A model generated the notes under the pieces. The model had not been told where the DNA came from and did not search any database. It saw only the letters and a list, made by a program, of their open reading frames with translations. Positions 11,962 through 21,500 of a stretch of 64,000 nt of DNA are shown piece after piece. Both the position numbers and the translations under genes were made by a program. This DNA comes from Drosophila miranda (taxonomy: Eukaryota > Arthropoda > Insecta > Diptera > Drosophilidae): positions 29,137,522 to 29,201,521 of the forward strand of contig NW_022881603.1 in NCBI RefSeq assembly GCF_003369915.1, written 5' to 3'. How positions within the stretch are numbered: the stretch's first letter is position 1; every line of letters starts with the position of its first letter.

Positions 11962-12591
11962 ATGGCCCCACGTCCCCGCGCCAACCGCACCAGGGAGAAC
12001 CGACGTGCTCGGGAAATTGGCTCCTACCGTTGCCGAATCTGCCAAGGAGTCCATCCGCTACGGACCTACCACCAATTTCTTCTCCTGAGCCCCGAAGAGA
12101 AACTCCGAGCTGTCCTTATCAACCAGTATTGCGGGAACTGCCTGGCTCACCAACACTCCGGCAAAAACAACCACACGCTACTCCACGTACCCACGTCTCG
12201 TCGTCCGGCCCGCTCAGCCTCGGGAGCATCGTCGCCATCTAAATCGAACCATGCAAAACGCCGCCTTCGTCGTCCAGCCCGCTCAGCCGCGACTGCACCG
12301 TCGCCATCTACATCGGCTCACGACGAACGACACACTCGTCTCCCCGCGAGCCGCCCCGTCGTAGGAACCACGGCGCCATCCACAGATTCCTCAAGAGCAA
12401 CCCCCGTTTTGCGCATCCTCCCGCCTATCCGACCGTGGAGCGACACTGAGTCGACGTCCTTGTCAAGTCCAGAGCGCCTTTTTTGGGATGAATCGGGTCC
12501 GGGGCGTACGCCCAGCCATAGGCCACCCCATTATACTTTGCAATCCTGCAAGGGGGGGGGGGGGGAGGGAGGATGTTCAGGCCAGCCGTAA
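11962..12591 (+). CDS. BEL_B 3' ORF with zinc-knuckle-like domain (209 aa)
   Basis: Open from Met 11962 to a TAA inside the 3' LTR. A CxxC...CxxC pair (CRIC, CGNC) with downstream HTLLH resembles a BEL Gag knuckle region with a short internal loss. The Arg/Ser/Pro-rich C-terminal half is unlike known domains. The last residues read through the polypurine tract (GGGGEGG), the typical position of a BEL terminal ORF end. The function is unknown and nucleic-acid binding is plausible. It could be the relic of a Gag from another BEL element, or a genuine third ORF. Confidence 0.55.
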   Translation: MAPRPRANRTRENRRAREIGSYRCRICQGVHPLRTYHQFLLLSPEEKLRAVLINQYCGNCLAHQHSGKNNHTLLHVPTSRRPARSASGASSPSKSNHAKRRLRRPARSAATAPSPSTSAHDERHTRLPASRPVVGTTAPSTDSSRATPVLRILPPIRPWSDTESTSLSSPERLFWDESGPGRTPSHRPPHYTLQSCKGGGGEGGCSGQP

Positions 12592-12723
12592 ACAATTTCC
12601 GCGCACTGTGCCAACTCCGTGCGCCCCGGTCCCACCACTAAACATAACGGTTTTCATTTCTTATGACGGCTACAGCAATTGCGTTGTGGGAGAGTTGAGC
12701 TTCGATCCGCCCCACTACAAACA
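12551..12723 (+). repeat. BEL_B polypurine tract and shortened 3' LTR (150 bp)
   Basis: A pure G run plus GAGGGAGGA (12551-12573) precedes TGTTCAGG at 12574. The LTR matches 5281-5609 but lacks 179 bp between CCGGTCCCA and CCACTAAAC, a deletion with CCA shared at the break. It ends in ACA at 12723. TCGGG (12724-12728) follows as the right target-site duplication. Confidence 0.85.
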
Positions 12724-12781
12724 TCGGGTATAACTGTAGAGTTGCGGTGTCCGCTGCAACTCACAACGTTCCCCCTCGTTT
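12724..12781 (+). repeat. mini-me-like repeat, right end
   Basis: Resumes the host repeat after BEL_B (TCGGGTATAACTGTAGAGTT to CCCCCTCGTTTT). The same end is found in inverse orientation at about 61700-61750, where it also stops after CCTCG plus a T run. This fixes the repeat end. Confidence 0.65.
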
Positions 12782-12782
12782 T

Positions 12783-12960
12783 AGTTTGTGCCATGCTTGC
12801 ATTGGACGAAATATGTTTTTTTGCGACAGCATGCTGCCGTAATTCGCATAACTTGGTCCCAATTGTTGACTTACAAAAGCAGCAGTACGATTTTGTGGGG
12901 CCAGTTGGCACATTGCGTAGCCACTCCTTAAACTCGTCGAAATTTAACCAGAAATTGTGG
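12783..12960 (-). pseudogene. BED-type zinc-finger fragment (hAT-like or host-derived)
   Basis: The minus-strand frame reads FDEFKEWLRNV, then SYCCFCKSTIG, then LRQHAVAKKH. This is the BED pattern of an aromatic-rich start, CxxC and HxxxxxH. It is cut off by the mini-me-like repeat at 12781 and has no initiator or continuation nearby. BED fingers occur in hAT transposases and in domesticated genes, and which one applies here cannot be told. Confidence 0.45.
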
Positions 12961-13377
12961 ATATTTTGTTTATGTACATATGTAAAAGGTTTTGTATGTA
13001 AATATGCAAACAGAAATTTTTCAACGAAAAATTACCATACATTTATACACAAAATAGGATAATATACCAATATACGAACAACAAATATGATTTATGTCCG
13101 ATTTCTCAATAAAAATTAACAAAAATTACAATACAATAAAAAAAAACATAATAACGTTTTGTACCAAATTTTTTGGAGCCAAAAAAAGCCAATGAAATAA
13201 GCTAGAAGTTTTCATATATTTTTCAAGCTAAAAAAAGCTTAAGCTTTTAGCTTAAAGAAGCTAAAATGGCAACTGTTGATGGTCTACCAACACTGGGCCA
13301 AACACAGTTATCTCAGCTGGATTTGGTTTTGTAACTTTGAAAGAATTTAAATAAAGTTCCTCTAGCCAACGCCTAAA
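12961..13377. other. AT-rich intergenic DNA upstream of COA5
   Basis: No coding signal. It contains A/T runs and a cluster of AGCTAAA/TTTAGCTT motifs around 13185-13270, including an imperfect palindrome (AAGCTTAAGCTTTTAGCTT). The last 60 bp before the ATG presumably hold the COA5 promoter or 5' UTR, but no TATA or Inr can be assigned with confidence. Confidence 0.4.
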
Positions 13378-13689
13378 ATGATGCGCTACGAGGGCAACGA
13401 AAAGTTGGCCGACGAAACTGCCTGTGCCGGAGTGCGTGCCGACCTGAAAATGTGCCTGTTAGAGAGCGATTACTGTCGAGTGGACCGCAAAACGCCGCGC
13501 CAGTGCCTTATTGATAACAACGTTCCGCCCGAGTGCCAGGTGCTCCGCAACACCTACGAATGCAAGCGCTCCCTGGTAGGTCCTGACGTCTGACATTTGA
13601 AAGGGTGGCTTAATTTGGAACCGACTTAATTCATCTCACCATTTCAGCTGAACAACAGACAACGCTTTCGCGGACGCAAAGGCTACTGA
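13378..13689 (+). CDS. COA5: cytochrome c oxidase assembly factor 5 (COA5/Pet191 family), two exons
   Basis: Exon 1 is 13378-13575, the intron 13576-13647 (GTAGGT...TTTCAG), and exon 2 13648-13689, giving 79 residues. A twin CX9C arrangement is visible (C16/C26 and C33/C43), plus C53 and C62. The ending ECKRSLLNNRQRFRGRKGY closely matches the human COA5 C terminus as I recall it. The family sits in the mitochondrial intermembrane space and is needed for complex IV assembly. Two Mets open the frame, and the second (13381) may be the real start. The gene is convergent with pea, 80 bp apart, and appears intact. Confidence 0.85.
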
Positions 13690-13769
13690 TCTTCAAACTT
13701 AATTTGATATATTTCTAAGTGTTTAAAATACAAATAATTCTACAATGGACAAATAGGACAATGGTTGAA

Positions 13770-16700
13770 TTAGTTGCGACGCAGCCGCACGCGCGATATG
13801 CGCCATGCGTTCGGCTCCTCGTACTTGTTGTAGAGCGGTTCCAGGCGCTGGTTCTTCTTGAATTTGCTCAGCTTGGTGGGGTCCGAGAAGCGGAAGAAGG
13901 ACGGGGCAAACTCCACCAGCCACTTGGGATCGATGGTGGTCACCTCGCGCATATACTCCTTGGTGGTCTGCACCAGTTCGTGATAGATCACCCACTCTGG
14001 CTGGCGATTGAACAGAGCGCTAGATGGATGAATGTCCACCACCTGCGAGTCGACCAGGGTGCGGTATCCCTCCTGGGGATCCTTTTGGCCGCATTGCGGA
14101 AAAAGCCTGAGCAGACGGCCTTCTGGATGAGCACCGAGCTCTTGCCCGCCGATACCACATCCAGCTTATGCCTATCCATGATGCCCAGCAGCTGCTTCCT
14201 CACGTCCTGCGACCGTTTGAGTGTCCGGATCTGGACAAAGTTCTCGTAGCACCAGGCATTCGAGAACTTGTTGTTCTTCCAGCTGTTGTAAACGGCCAAG
14301 AGGGTAAGATGATCGCCTGTGTAAAGAGATATTGGGTTGGGGTTAGGCATAATCCGATGTGATTGAATTGGTGGGACTTACCCTCGGCCTGGTTGAACTT
14401 GGCCTTCTTCTGATCGGCTAGGGCCTGCTTGTCCTTGGGCCTGTAGAACACATTCTGGACACTCAGCATCGAGACGATGGTGAGGATCTCATCCGAGCAC
14501 TGCAGAGCCACAGACATGATGAGCATCTTCGAGAGATTCGGCTCCAGGGGGAACTCGGCCATGCGCCGACCCAGCCTCGTTAGCAATCCCTCTTCATCGA
14601 GCGCGGACAGCGAATGCAACTGCTCGAGGGCCATCACCAGCGACTCCACGGGCGGGGCATCCATGAAGTCAAAGTGCAGCAGATCGTTGATACCCATCGT
14701 CTTCAGCTGGAGCACAGTGGTGGCCAGATTCGTGCGCTGAATTTCTGGGACGGGCGTGGGTAGCATCTCATCCCGGTAGGCGCGCTCCGTGTACAGACGA
14801 TAGGTTTTGCCCGGACCCGTGCGTCCGGCACGGCCGGCCCTTTGCTTGGCAGCTGCCTGGGGGATGGGCGTCACCACCAGAGAGTCCATGCCAGTCTTGG
14901 AGTTGTACACCTTCTGCTTGACAAATCCTGGATCCACCACATAGAATATCCCGTCAATGATCAGCGAGGTCTCCGCAATGTTGGTGGCTATTACCACTTT
15001 GCGGCTGCCGGCGGGGGCCGGATCGAAGATGCGCGTCTGCATCTCGGAGGGAAGCGCCGAGTAGACGCAGTATTAGTAGTATTATCAGTTCGGGTACATC
15101 GGGTCCGAGGCTCTTCATGCGCTCGTACAGGATCTCGCAGGCCGTGTCGATTTCCTCCTGGCCGGTAAGAAAGAGCAGAATGTCGCCGGGTGGCTCACGC
15201 AGATGGATCTGCATCACTGTGATCAGCGAGGCGTCCAGATAGTCTGTTTCCGGCTCTTTTGTGTACAGCACCTCCACAGGGAACGTTCGTCCGGGAATCG
15301 TAAAGATGGGAGCCTTGAAGAAATACTGCGAGAACTTCACAGCATCCAGGGTCGCGGAGGTCACGATCAGCTTCAGTTCGGGACGCTTCTGTACGGCCGT
15401 CTTCAGCAGGCCAAAGAGAACGTCCGTGTGGATGGTGCGCTCGTGGGCCTCGTCCAACATGATCACCGAGTAGGTCTTCACCTCCGCCTCCATCAGGCAC
15501 TCGCGCAGCAACATGCCGTCCGCCATGTACTTGATGATCGTCTCCGGGCTGGTGCAGTCCTCGAAACGGATGGTGTAGCCCACCTCCTGGCCCAGCCGGC
15601 AACCGTACTCCTCGGCCACTCGCTTGGCCACGGACATGGCGGCCACACCAAGCGGCTGCGTGCAACCGATCTTGCCGCGAGCAGTGAATCCGCACTCGCC
15701 CAGATACTGGGTAATCTGTGCGGTCTTGCCGGAGCCCGTCTCGCCGATGACGATCAGGATTTGATTGTCGGTGACGGCCTTGATCAGATCATCGCGCAGC
15801 TTGTATAGGGGCAGCGACTGGCGCTGCTCGACCAAGGTGAGGTCCGTCTTCTTGCCAAAGGATGACTTCTTGCCGCCAATCACGTGCTTCTTCCACTCGG
15901 GCACCTCGGCGGTGGCGGCGCCCATGCCACGCATGTTGGCCGCCAGATTGCGAGTGTCCTCCTCGGGCAGCGGATCGATCCAGTTCTTGTTGAGGTTCGT
16001 GGGCAGGGCCTCCATTTCTGGTTCGCGCTGCAGCATTTTCTGCTCCCGCCGCTCCTTGGACAGGGCCGACTGCATCATGGCCGCCTGGGTCAACGAACCG
16101 TCGGGATTCTTGACAATTCTCACGGGCGATAGGTCGTGCAGGGCCCTGCCATGGCCCGAGAGGAATGGCGGCTCTTCCTCCACAATCCCAATCTCGATGT
16201 CCGCCTCGTCGTCCTCGTCCTTGGGCAGCAGACCTGTCTCCTCGTCAAAGTCCGGCATTTCGCTCCTGTCCAGGACCCCAGAGCTAATCATCTGTTTGAT
16301 TTCCCATCGCTCGGGGCTGGAGATCCTGGTAACCCGCTTCCTTGACTCGTTCTCGTCCCCGTCCAGGCTGTTGCCCTGCAGATTTAGCATGGAGGAGCTG
16401 CTGCTGAAGGGACCATCTGGATTGCGGTCCCGCAGCGAGTCATCATCCTCGGGGGTGTGCGAGAGGGGATTCAAGTCCCTGCCCGACTCCTGATCGACCT
16501 CCTTCATGGACAGCGACACTTTCTGACCCGTCAGTGACATCACCTTGACCCTCACGGTCTGATTGCGGACCACCACTTCGGTCACGTCGGTGACCCTGCC
16601 CTCGGCTCGCAGCTGCGAGATGTGCACCAGCCCCTCCCAGCGCTTGCGCAGTCCGAAGAGCTGGACAAAGCACCCGAAGGGCACAATGTTGGCCACCTTG

Positions 16701-17604
16701 CCGGAGTAGATCTTGCCAGCCTCGGGATCGTCGGCCATCACTGTGCTGGGGGCGGCATTTTCTCCTGGCAGCGATCGCCACGGTCGCCAGAGCGCGACCG
16801 ACTGCGTTGTCGACGCTCGTGGAGGTCTCGAGAGCTGGACCTGCGGCGACCACGATCTCGCTCGCGATCGTCGCGGGACCTGCTTCGGCGGCGTTCCCGT
16901 TCCCGATCGCGATGCTCGCGTGATCTGCTGCTTCTGCGGCGTTCGTTGTCACGAGATCTACTCCTGCGACGCTCCCTATGCCGGTCCTCGCGTGATTTGC
17001 TCCTGCGGTGCTCCCTATTCCTATCCTCGCGAGATCTGCTCCGCTTCCGAGTATCCCTGTCCTTCTCGCGACTTCTGCTGCGTTCCCTTCGCTTGTGGGG
17101 TCGTTCTCTCGATTCCTTAATCTCTTTCTTATCATCGGTCTTGCCCTCGCCAGGCGCCAGAGCCTCAAGCTCCATCATGGCCGCGTCCACGTCACTCAGG
17201 TCTGTCTTTTTGCCAACCGAATGCTTTTCCTTGGCTTCCTCGTCCTGGCCCTCGCTCTGGCTGTATTTATCGTTGGGCAGGGCCAGGCCAGGGAACATTT
17301 TCATCAGCTGCGATTTCTTGTCATCTTTGCTGCTGCCAGAGCCGATATTCTCTTCGCTCCCGCCTCTCGGCCGACTGGGCCGCATTAAGTTGATGATGCG
17401 CTGCAGATTTTGGACGAGGGAGTCTGGAAACTCGGCGCCGTTCTCGAGCAGAGCCTTGCGGAAGGCATCGTACGATTGATTCTTGTTCTCCAAATCGATG
17501 ATGAACTGGGCCAGGTCCTTGTCATTGATGCCCAAGTGATTATCGAGCTCTGTGCAGATCTTCGAGACCAGCGACAGATACTCCAATTGCTGCAGCTCCT
17601 CCAT
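13770..17604 (-). pseudogene. pea: pea (CG8241; DHX8/Prp22 DEAH-box splicing helicase), full-length copy 1, frameshifted
   Basis: The start is Met at 17604 (MEELQQLEYLSL). An N-terminal helical region, a long Arg/Ser domain, an S1 RNA-binding domain (about 16735-16500), then helicase motifs follow: GETGSGKT (about 15730-15755), DEAH (15443-15454), [11 protein letters not shown] and QRAGRAGR. One intron is seen (about 14315-14385). Lesions: five G instead of six at 16748-16752; an inserted/altered tract at about 15073-15090 that shifts frame after PELIIL; four T instead of five at 14083-14086. Missense changes hit conserved motifs: QPRR to QPLG in motif Ia, and ETSLT to ETSLI in motif V. Two frameshifts are in homopolymers and could be sequencing errors. 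The middle one cannot be explained that way. Confidence 0.85.
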
Positions 17605-17873
17605 CTCAGCAGAGCATTAACGATTTCGATTTCGACTTTTGCAAACTTTTCACTGCAATTGAACGCTTTCTTTTCAAGCAAAAAAACCACAAACAAAATG
17701 CAACGCACGCCGACCTATCAGCTGTTCCTGGGCTGCACGGTTGGCAAACAGAGTTGACTTGTGCGTACAGTGGCAGCCCCATTTAAATAGTACGTGATTA
17801 TTTGACCTTACGCTCGCTTTTTGATGTTTTGACTTACGTTGTAACAAACAAATCAACTAGTTATAGCTTTGTA
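17605..17873. promoter_or_regulatory. divergent promoter region, pea and small gene, copy 1
   Basis: 269 bp separate the two divergent start codons. This arrangement is repeated at 24850-25118 and 32098-32366. No canonical TATA box is positioned well, and a motif search against housekeeping elements (DRE, Motif 1) would be needed. A tiny frame (ATG 17698 to TGA 17757) is probably untranslated leader. Confidence 0.5.
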
Positions 17874-18295
17874 ATGTCTTCGTTCTTCGACTGTTTCAAC
17901 AATTTTGTGCAAAAAGGCCGCAATGTAGAGGAGAATGTGGCTACAGAAGACAAAACGCTAGAGGGACAGCAGCCGCGGCAGTCCAGAATGAATATGACAG
18001 CGCCCATTTCTCCCACGCCCAGTAATGGTGTAAGTATATAATCGCGTACTTCGCCGATTCCATTAGATGCATGTGCGGGTACATATTTGCATGAATTCGA
18101 AGCTATACGGAAATTGCACAAATATTTGATGCTTTGGTGGGTCTCAAGCGCTGCCTGGTGCTGCCAGACCGAGCCAATAGAATCAGAGTCGAGTCCGCGG
18201 GTCCGGCATCTCTTGCCGTGGGCACGCCATATTTTAACAAACCAATTGTGAAAACACGTCGAAGTTGTGGAAGAAAAGGGATAAAAGTACCTTAA
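17874..18295 (+). pseudogene. unidentified small two-exon gene, copy 1, splice acceptor and frame lost
   Basis: Exon 1 (17874-18029, 52 codons from MSSFFDCFNNF) ends at a consensus GTAAGT. The expected 63-bp intron would end at 18092, but reads TTTGCAT where TTTGCAG is expected. Exon 2 starts in phase as EFEAIRKLHKY and, after a 1-bp loss near 18124-18128, continues FDALVGLKRCLVLPDR to TAA at 18293-18295. Both lesions are present in all three copies, so they predate the amplification. I do not recognise the protein (about 119 residues if whole). The coding look of exon 2 is the basis for this call. Confidence 0.5.
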
Positions 18296-18500
18296 AGAAA
18301 GTGCAAAGCGAAATTTTGTGTGGGGTCGGTCTACAGTGGCTTTTGGGCGAACAGTTGTCGGGCAATAGTTGAATTATTTCCCGTCGCAGCGAGTGCTACA
18401 GCCAAGTAGAAAAAGAAGCAGTTCGATTTGAGGCAGCGCAGCAAGTAGCACCAAAACCAACCACAATCCGCGAGACGTACAGACACGGGCAGACAACAAA

Positions 18501-21500
18501 ATGATGAAGCAAACAGTAAACAAAAGCGGCAACAACAATCCGAAGAAGCAGCTCCAGCCGGCTCCATCCTCGATTATAACATACAGTCCCAGCAAATTCG
18601 CGACTAAAGTCGGATGTTCGGACTACATCGTCACAGAGCACACCCACACACACACACACACAACGACAGGGACGGGAGCAGCGAAAACAAATAAATCGTC
18701 GGCGGTCGGAACACCCGCGTATTATGTGGTCAGCGCTGGGTCCTTGGGCAGTGCTGCCTCGATGTCAGGAGCAATCACAATGAGTTCGCCGCCCAAGGCC
18801 CCCACAGGAACATCCGCTGCGATAAGATCCCCCACACAACCGATTCACATCAGCCCCGGACCAGTGATAATGACAACGTCGCCCTCAACGCCAACAGAGA
18901 GTGTAATGAAATCCATAGAAATCCTCTTTCCTAAATGTTCATTTCCTATATTTGTGTAATATTTGTAGTTTTCATAATCCCAGCCGCAGCGACCTTTTTT
19001 CCCTGCCACAACTAATCGCATTTCCACTCTCTCTCTCTCTCTGTCTATTGCTCTTTAGTCCAGCACCATCTCGGCCCACAGTGAATCTTCGTTTGGCGAT
19101 AAAGTGGAGCACAGTTACATGCGCGATACGTCACGTGCCGAGTTGTCCAATGGCCTGGAACCGGTTCGCCACATCCTGGTTAACCATCCTCCGCAGTGCA
19201 CCAGCTGCCACACATATCCGCAGCAGGACCTGGAGCCAGACCAGAACCATGCTCCACCCTACGACGAGATATCCGCCAAGGAGATGATGAACGAGTGTGC
19301 CAGGATTTCCAAGTATGTGAAGAACACCAATTCCGATGATCAGGACTGGGTGGCACGCCTAAATAAGTGAGTATAAAGCTGCAGATCGAGGACGACCATT
19401 GTCTAACCCTGTCTGTTCTCCTCAGATCTACCTGGAGCCCTATCCAAACGACGCTGTTCGAGAGGGTATGCAGCATACTCGACCAGGACCAGCTGGCGCG
19501 TCTGGCCAACGACAAGCGCCAGCACGAGGTTGTCCATCGTCGTGTGAGCGTGGACAAGTCCGCATCGCGAATGCGTCGGGCTTTGGGCAGCGTTGCCTGG
19601 GATCAGCGCATCACTCAATGGCTACACACACTGCTCATGCAGTCCATGCCGCCCTCGTACATGGCCTCCTATCTGGACATGATGCAAACACTGAAAACTA
19701 AGCTGCCAACCCTAATGGACAAGCTGCTGTTCAGTCGGCCGCTCTGCAATAACCAGGAGCTGCTCGCCCCCGTCATGAAGAAGCGATGGGAGCCAACTAT
19801 TCTGCCCAAGAATCGTCAATTGTCGCACAATGCCATAATGGTGGTGCTGCCAAATATGCCCGCCAGCAGCAATGTGCCTGAGCGCATGCACAAATGGTAT
19901 CGCTCGCTGGCTACCATCTGCCAGGTTGTCCAGATCACCATGCCCAATACGAGTAAGAGCATCCACCTCATATGAGATTTCCTTACCATTTACCCTTTAC
20001 CCCTGACGTTCCTTCCACCCGCAGAAGATCGGATTGCCAATCACAATCTGGATCAGGTGGCCAAAGTCATTGTGTGCCTCACACGTGTCCGCATAAACGA
20101 GCTGCGCTCCGAGAATCCCAATCGTGGCATTATTCTTGTCGGCTTCAATGCCGGCGCATCCCTTGCCCTTCAGGTGGCCCTCTCGGAGAGCCTGGCGTGT
20201 GTCGTTTGCATGGGCTTCGCCTACAACACATTGCGTGGTCCTCGTGGCTCTCCCGATGACCGCATCCTGGACATCAAGACGCCCATTCTGTTTGTGATTG
20301 GCCAGAACTCGGCACGGAGCAGCCAGGAGGAAATGGAGTCGCTGCGCGAGCGTATGCAATCGGAGTCCTCGCTGGTGGTCGTCGGCAGTGCGGACGATGT
20401 CCTGCGTGTGCCCAAGAGCAAGAGACGCATCGACTCGGTTTTTCAGTCGATGGTGGATGCCATGGTGGTGGTAAGTCGGGCACCGAAGGCTGTGCAAATC
20501 TACTCTCATTGGTTTATTCCGCTTGCAGGACGAAATCTATGAGTTTGTGAACAGAACGCTGATGGATCCTCCGGGTCCGCGTGTACCCATGGCCCTGCAC
20601 AACCAAGGCACACAGCGCGGCCAGAACAGGCTGCATCAGCAGCACGCCCTGGGCTTCGAGAAGGGAGGAGCCCAGCAGAATCGCAAGCGCAAAGTGGAGG
20701 TTGGATTGGACGAGAGCGGAATGCCGAACACCAAAAGCAAGTTTGTGCTGAACAGTGAGTACCCTCGAGTTCTGATCATCTATCCCACTACTAATACCTC
20801 CCCCGCATGTACAACTCAACTCAAACCAATCCAAATCAAATCATAAATCCCCAAATCATCAATCAAAACCTCCACTATCTCAAACAGTCCGCAGGCCGAA
20901 GGCACCGCGCCTCGTTGATCCATTTGCTCCCAAGCGAAAGGGTAAAACCATGCAAAGTGCAAACAGCATGCCCTGTTTATTTTTGATCCGCAACCCTATT
21001 TCACCGACTAACAGTTTTACCCCCCCCAGTTGGAAGACCTCGTACACGCCCACTGCCGAATGCAGCCACTCCAGCTGGTTCTGGCATTCAAAACAACAAC
21101 AATAACAACAACAACAACAACAACAAAGGTGCTCTCAGCGTATACACACTAAATCAATCCATTGAATACCTACTAGATGATAGCATGGACAGCGATGATA
21201 CTGCATCTGCATCAGGTGGATCCGTGGCAGGAGTAGGAGTAGCTGCTGGAGTGGCTGCTGGCGCAGGCAACCCCAAGGTGACCACGTCCGTGGCAGGGGC
21301 ATTTGATATGGCCTACAAATCGCAACCGACGACGGTTAACATGGCAGCTGGCACCAAAATCAAGATGATACCCTCCAGCCAATTTGTGCAGATCAAATCC
21401 CTGACGCCGCAAAATAAACTGATCAATTATACGGTGAACAAGCCCTCCACAACGGGCACCATTGTGAAGACTCTAGGGGGCCCTGCCTCGGGCGGGCAAC

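Larger units (their letters stand above)
9484..12340 (+). repeat. tandem duplicate of 3557-9483 with a 3.07-kb internal deletion
   Basis: 3558-5974 and 9485-11904 are nearly identical (offset 5927, then 5919 after an 8-bp loss in the GTCY microsatellite). The entry junction at 9482-9485 shares GTC between the two parents. The internal junction at 11904 joins leader ATCCAAG to TTCCAAG of 9041-9050, a 6-bp microhomology (TCCAAG). The event order is tandem duplication of about 5.93 kb, then deletion in the second copy. Confidence 0.85.

Noticed and set aside
14083..14086. Reading pea copy 1 as a functional gene with consensus errors
   Set aside because: Two homopolymer indels could be errors, but the altered tract at about 15073-15090 and the motif Ia and V changes are not homopolymer artefacts, so the pseudogene call is kept.
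16622..17479. Long Arg/Leu/Ser-rich plus-strand frame opposite pea (also 23957-24724 and 31205-31972)
   Set aside because: It is the antisense of the RS-repeat codons of pea; low-complexity composition keeps the opposite frame open.
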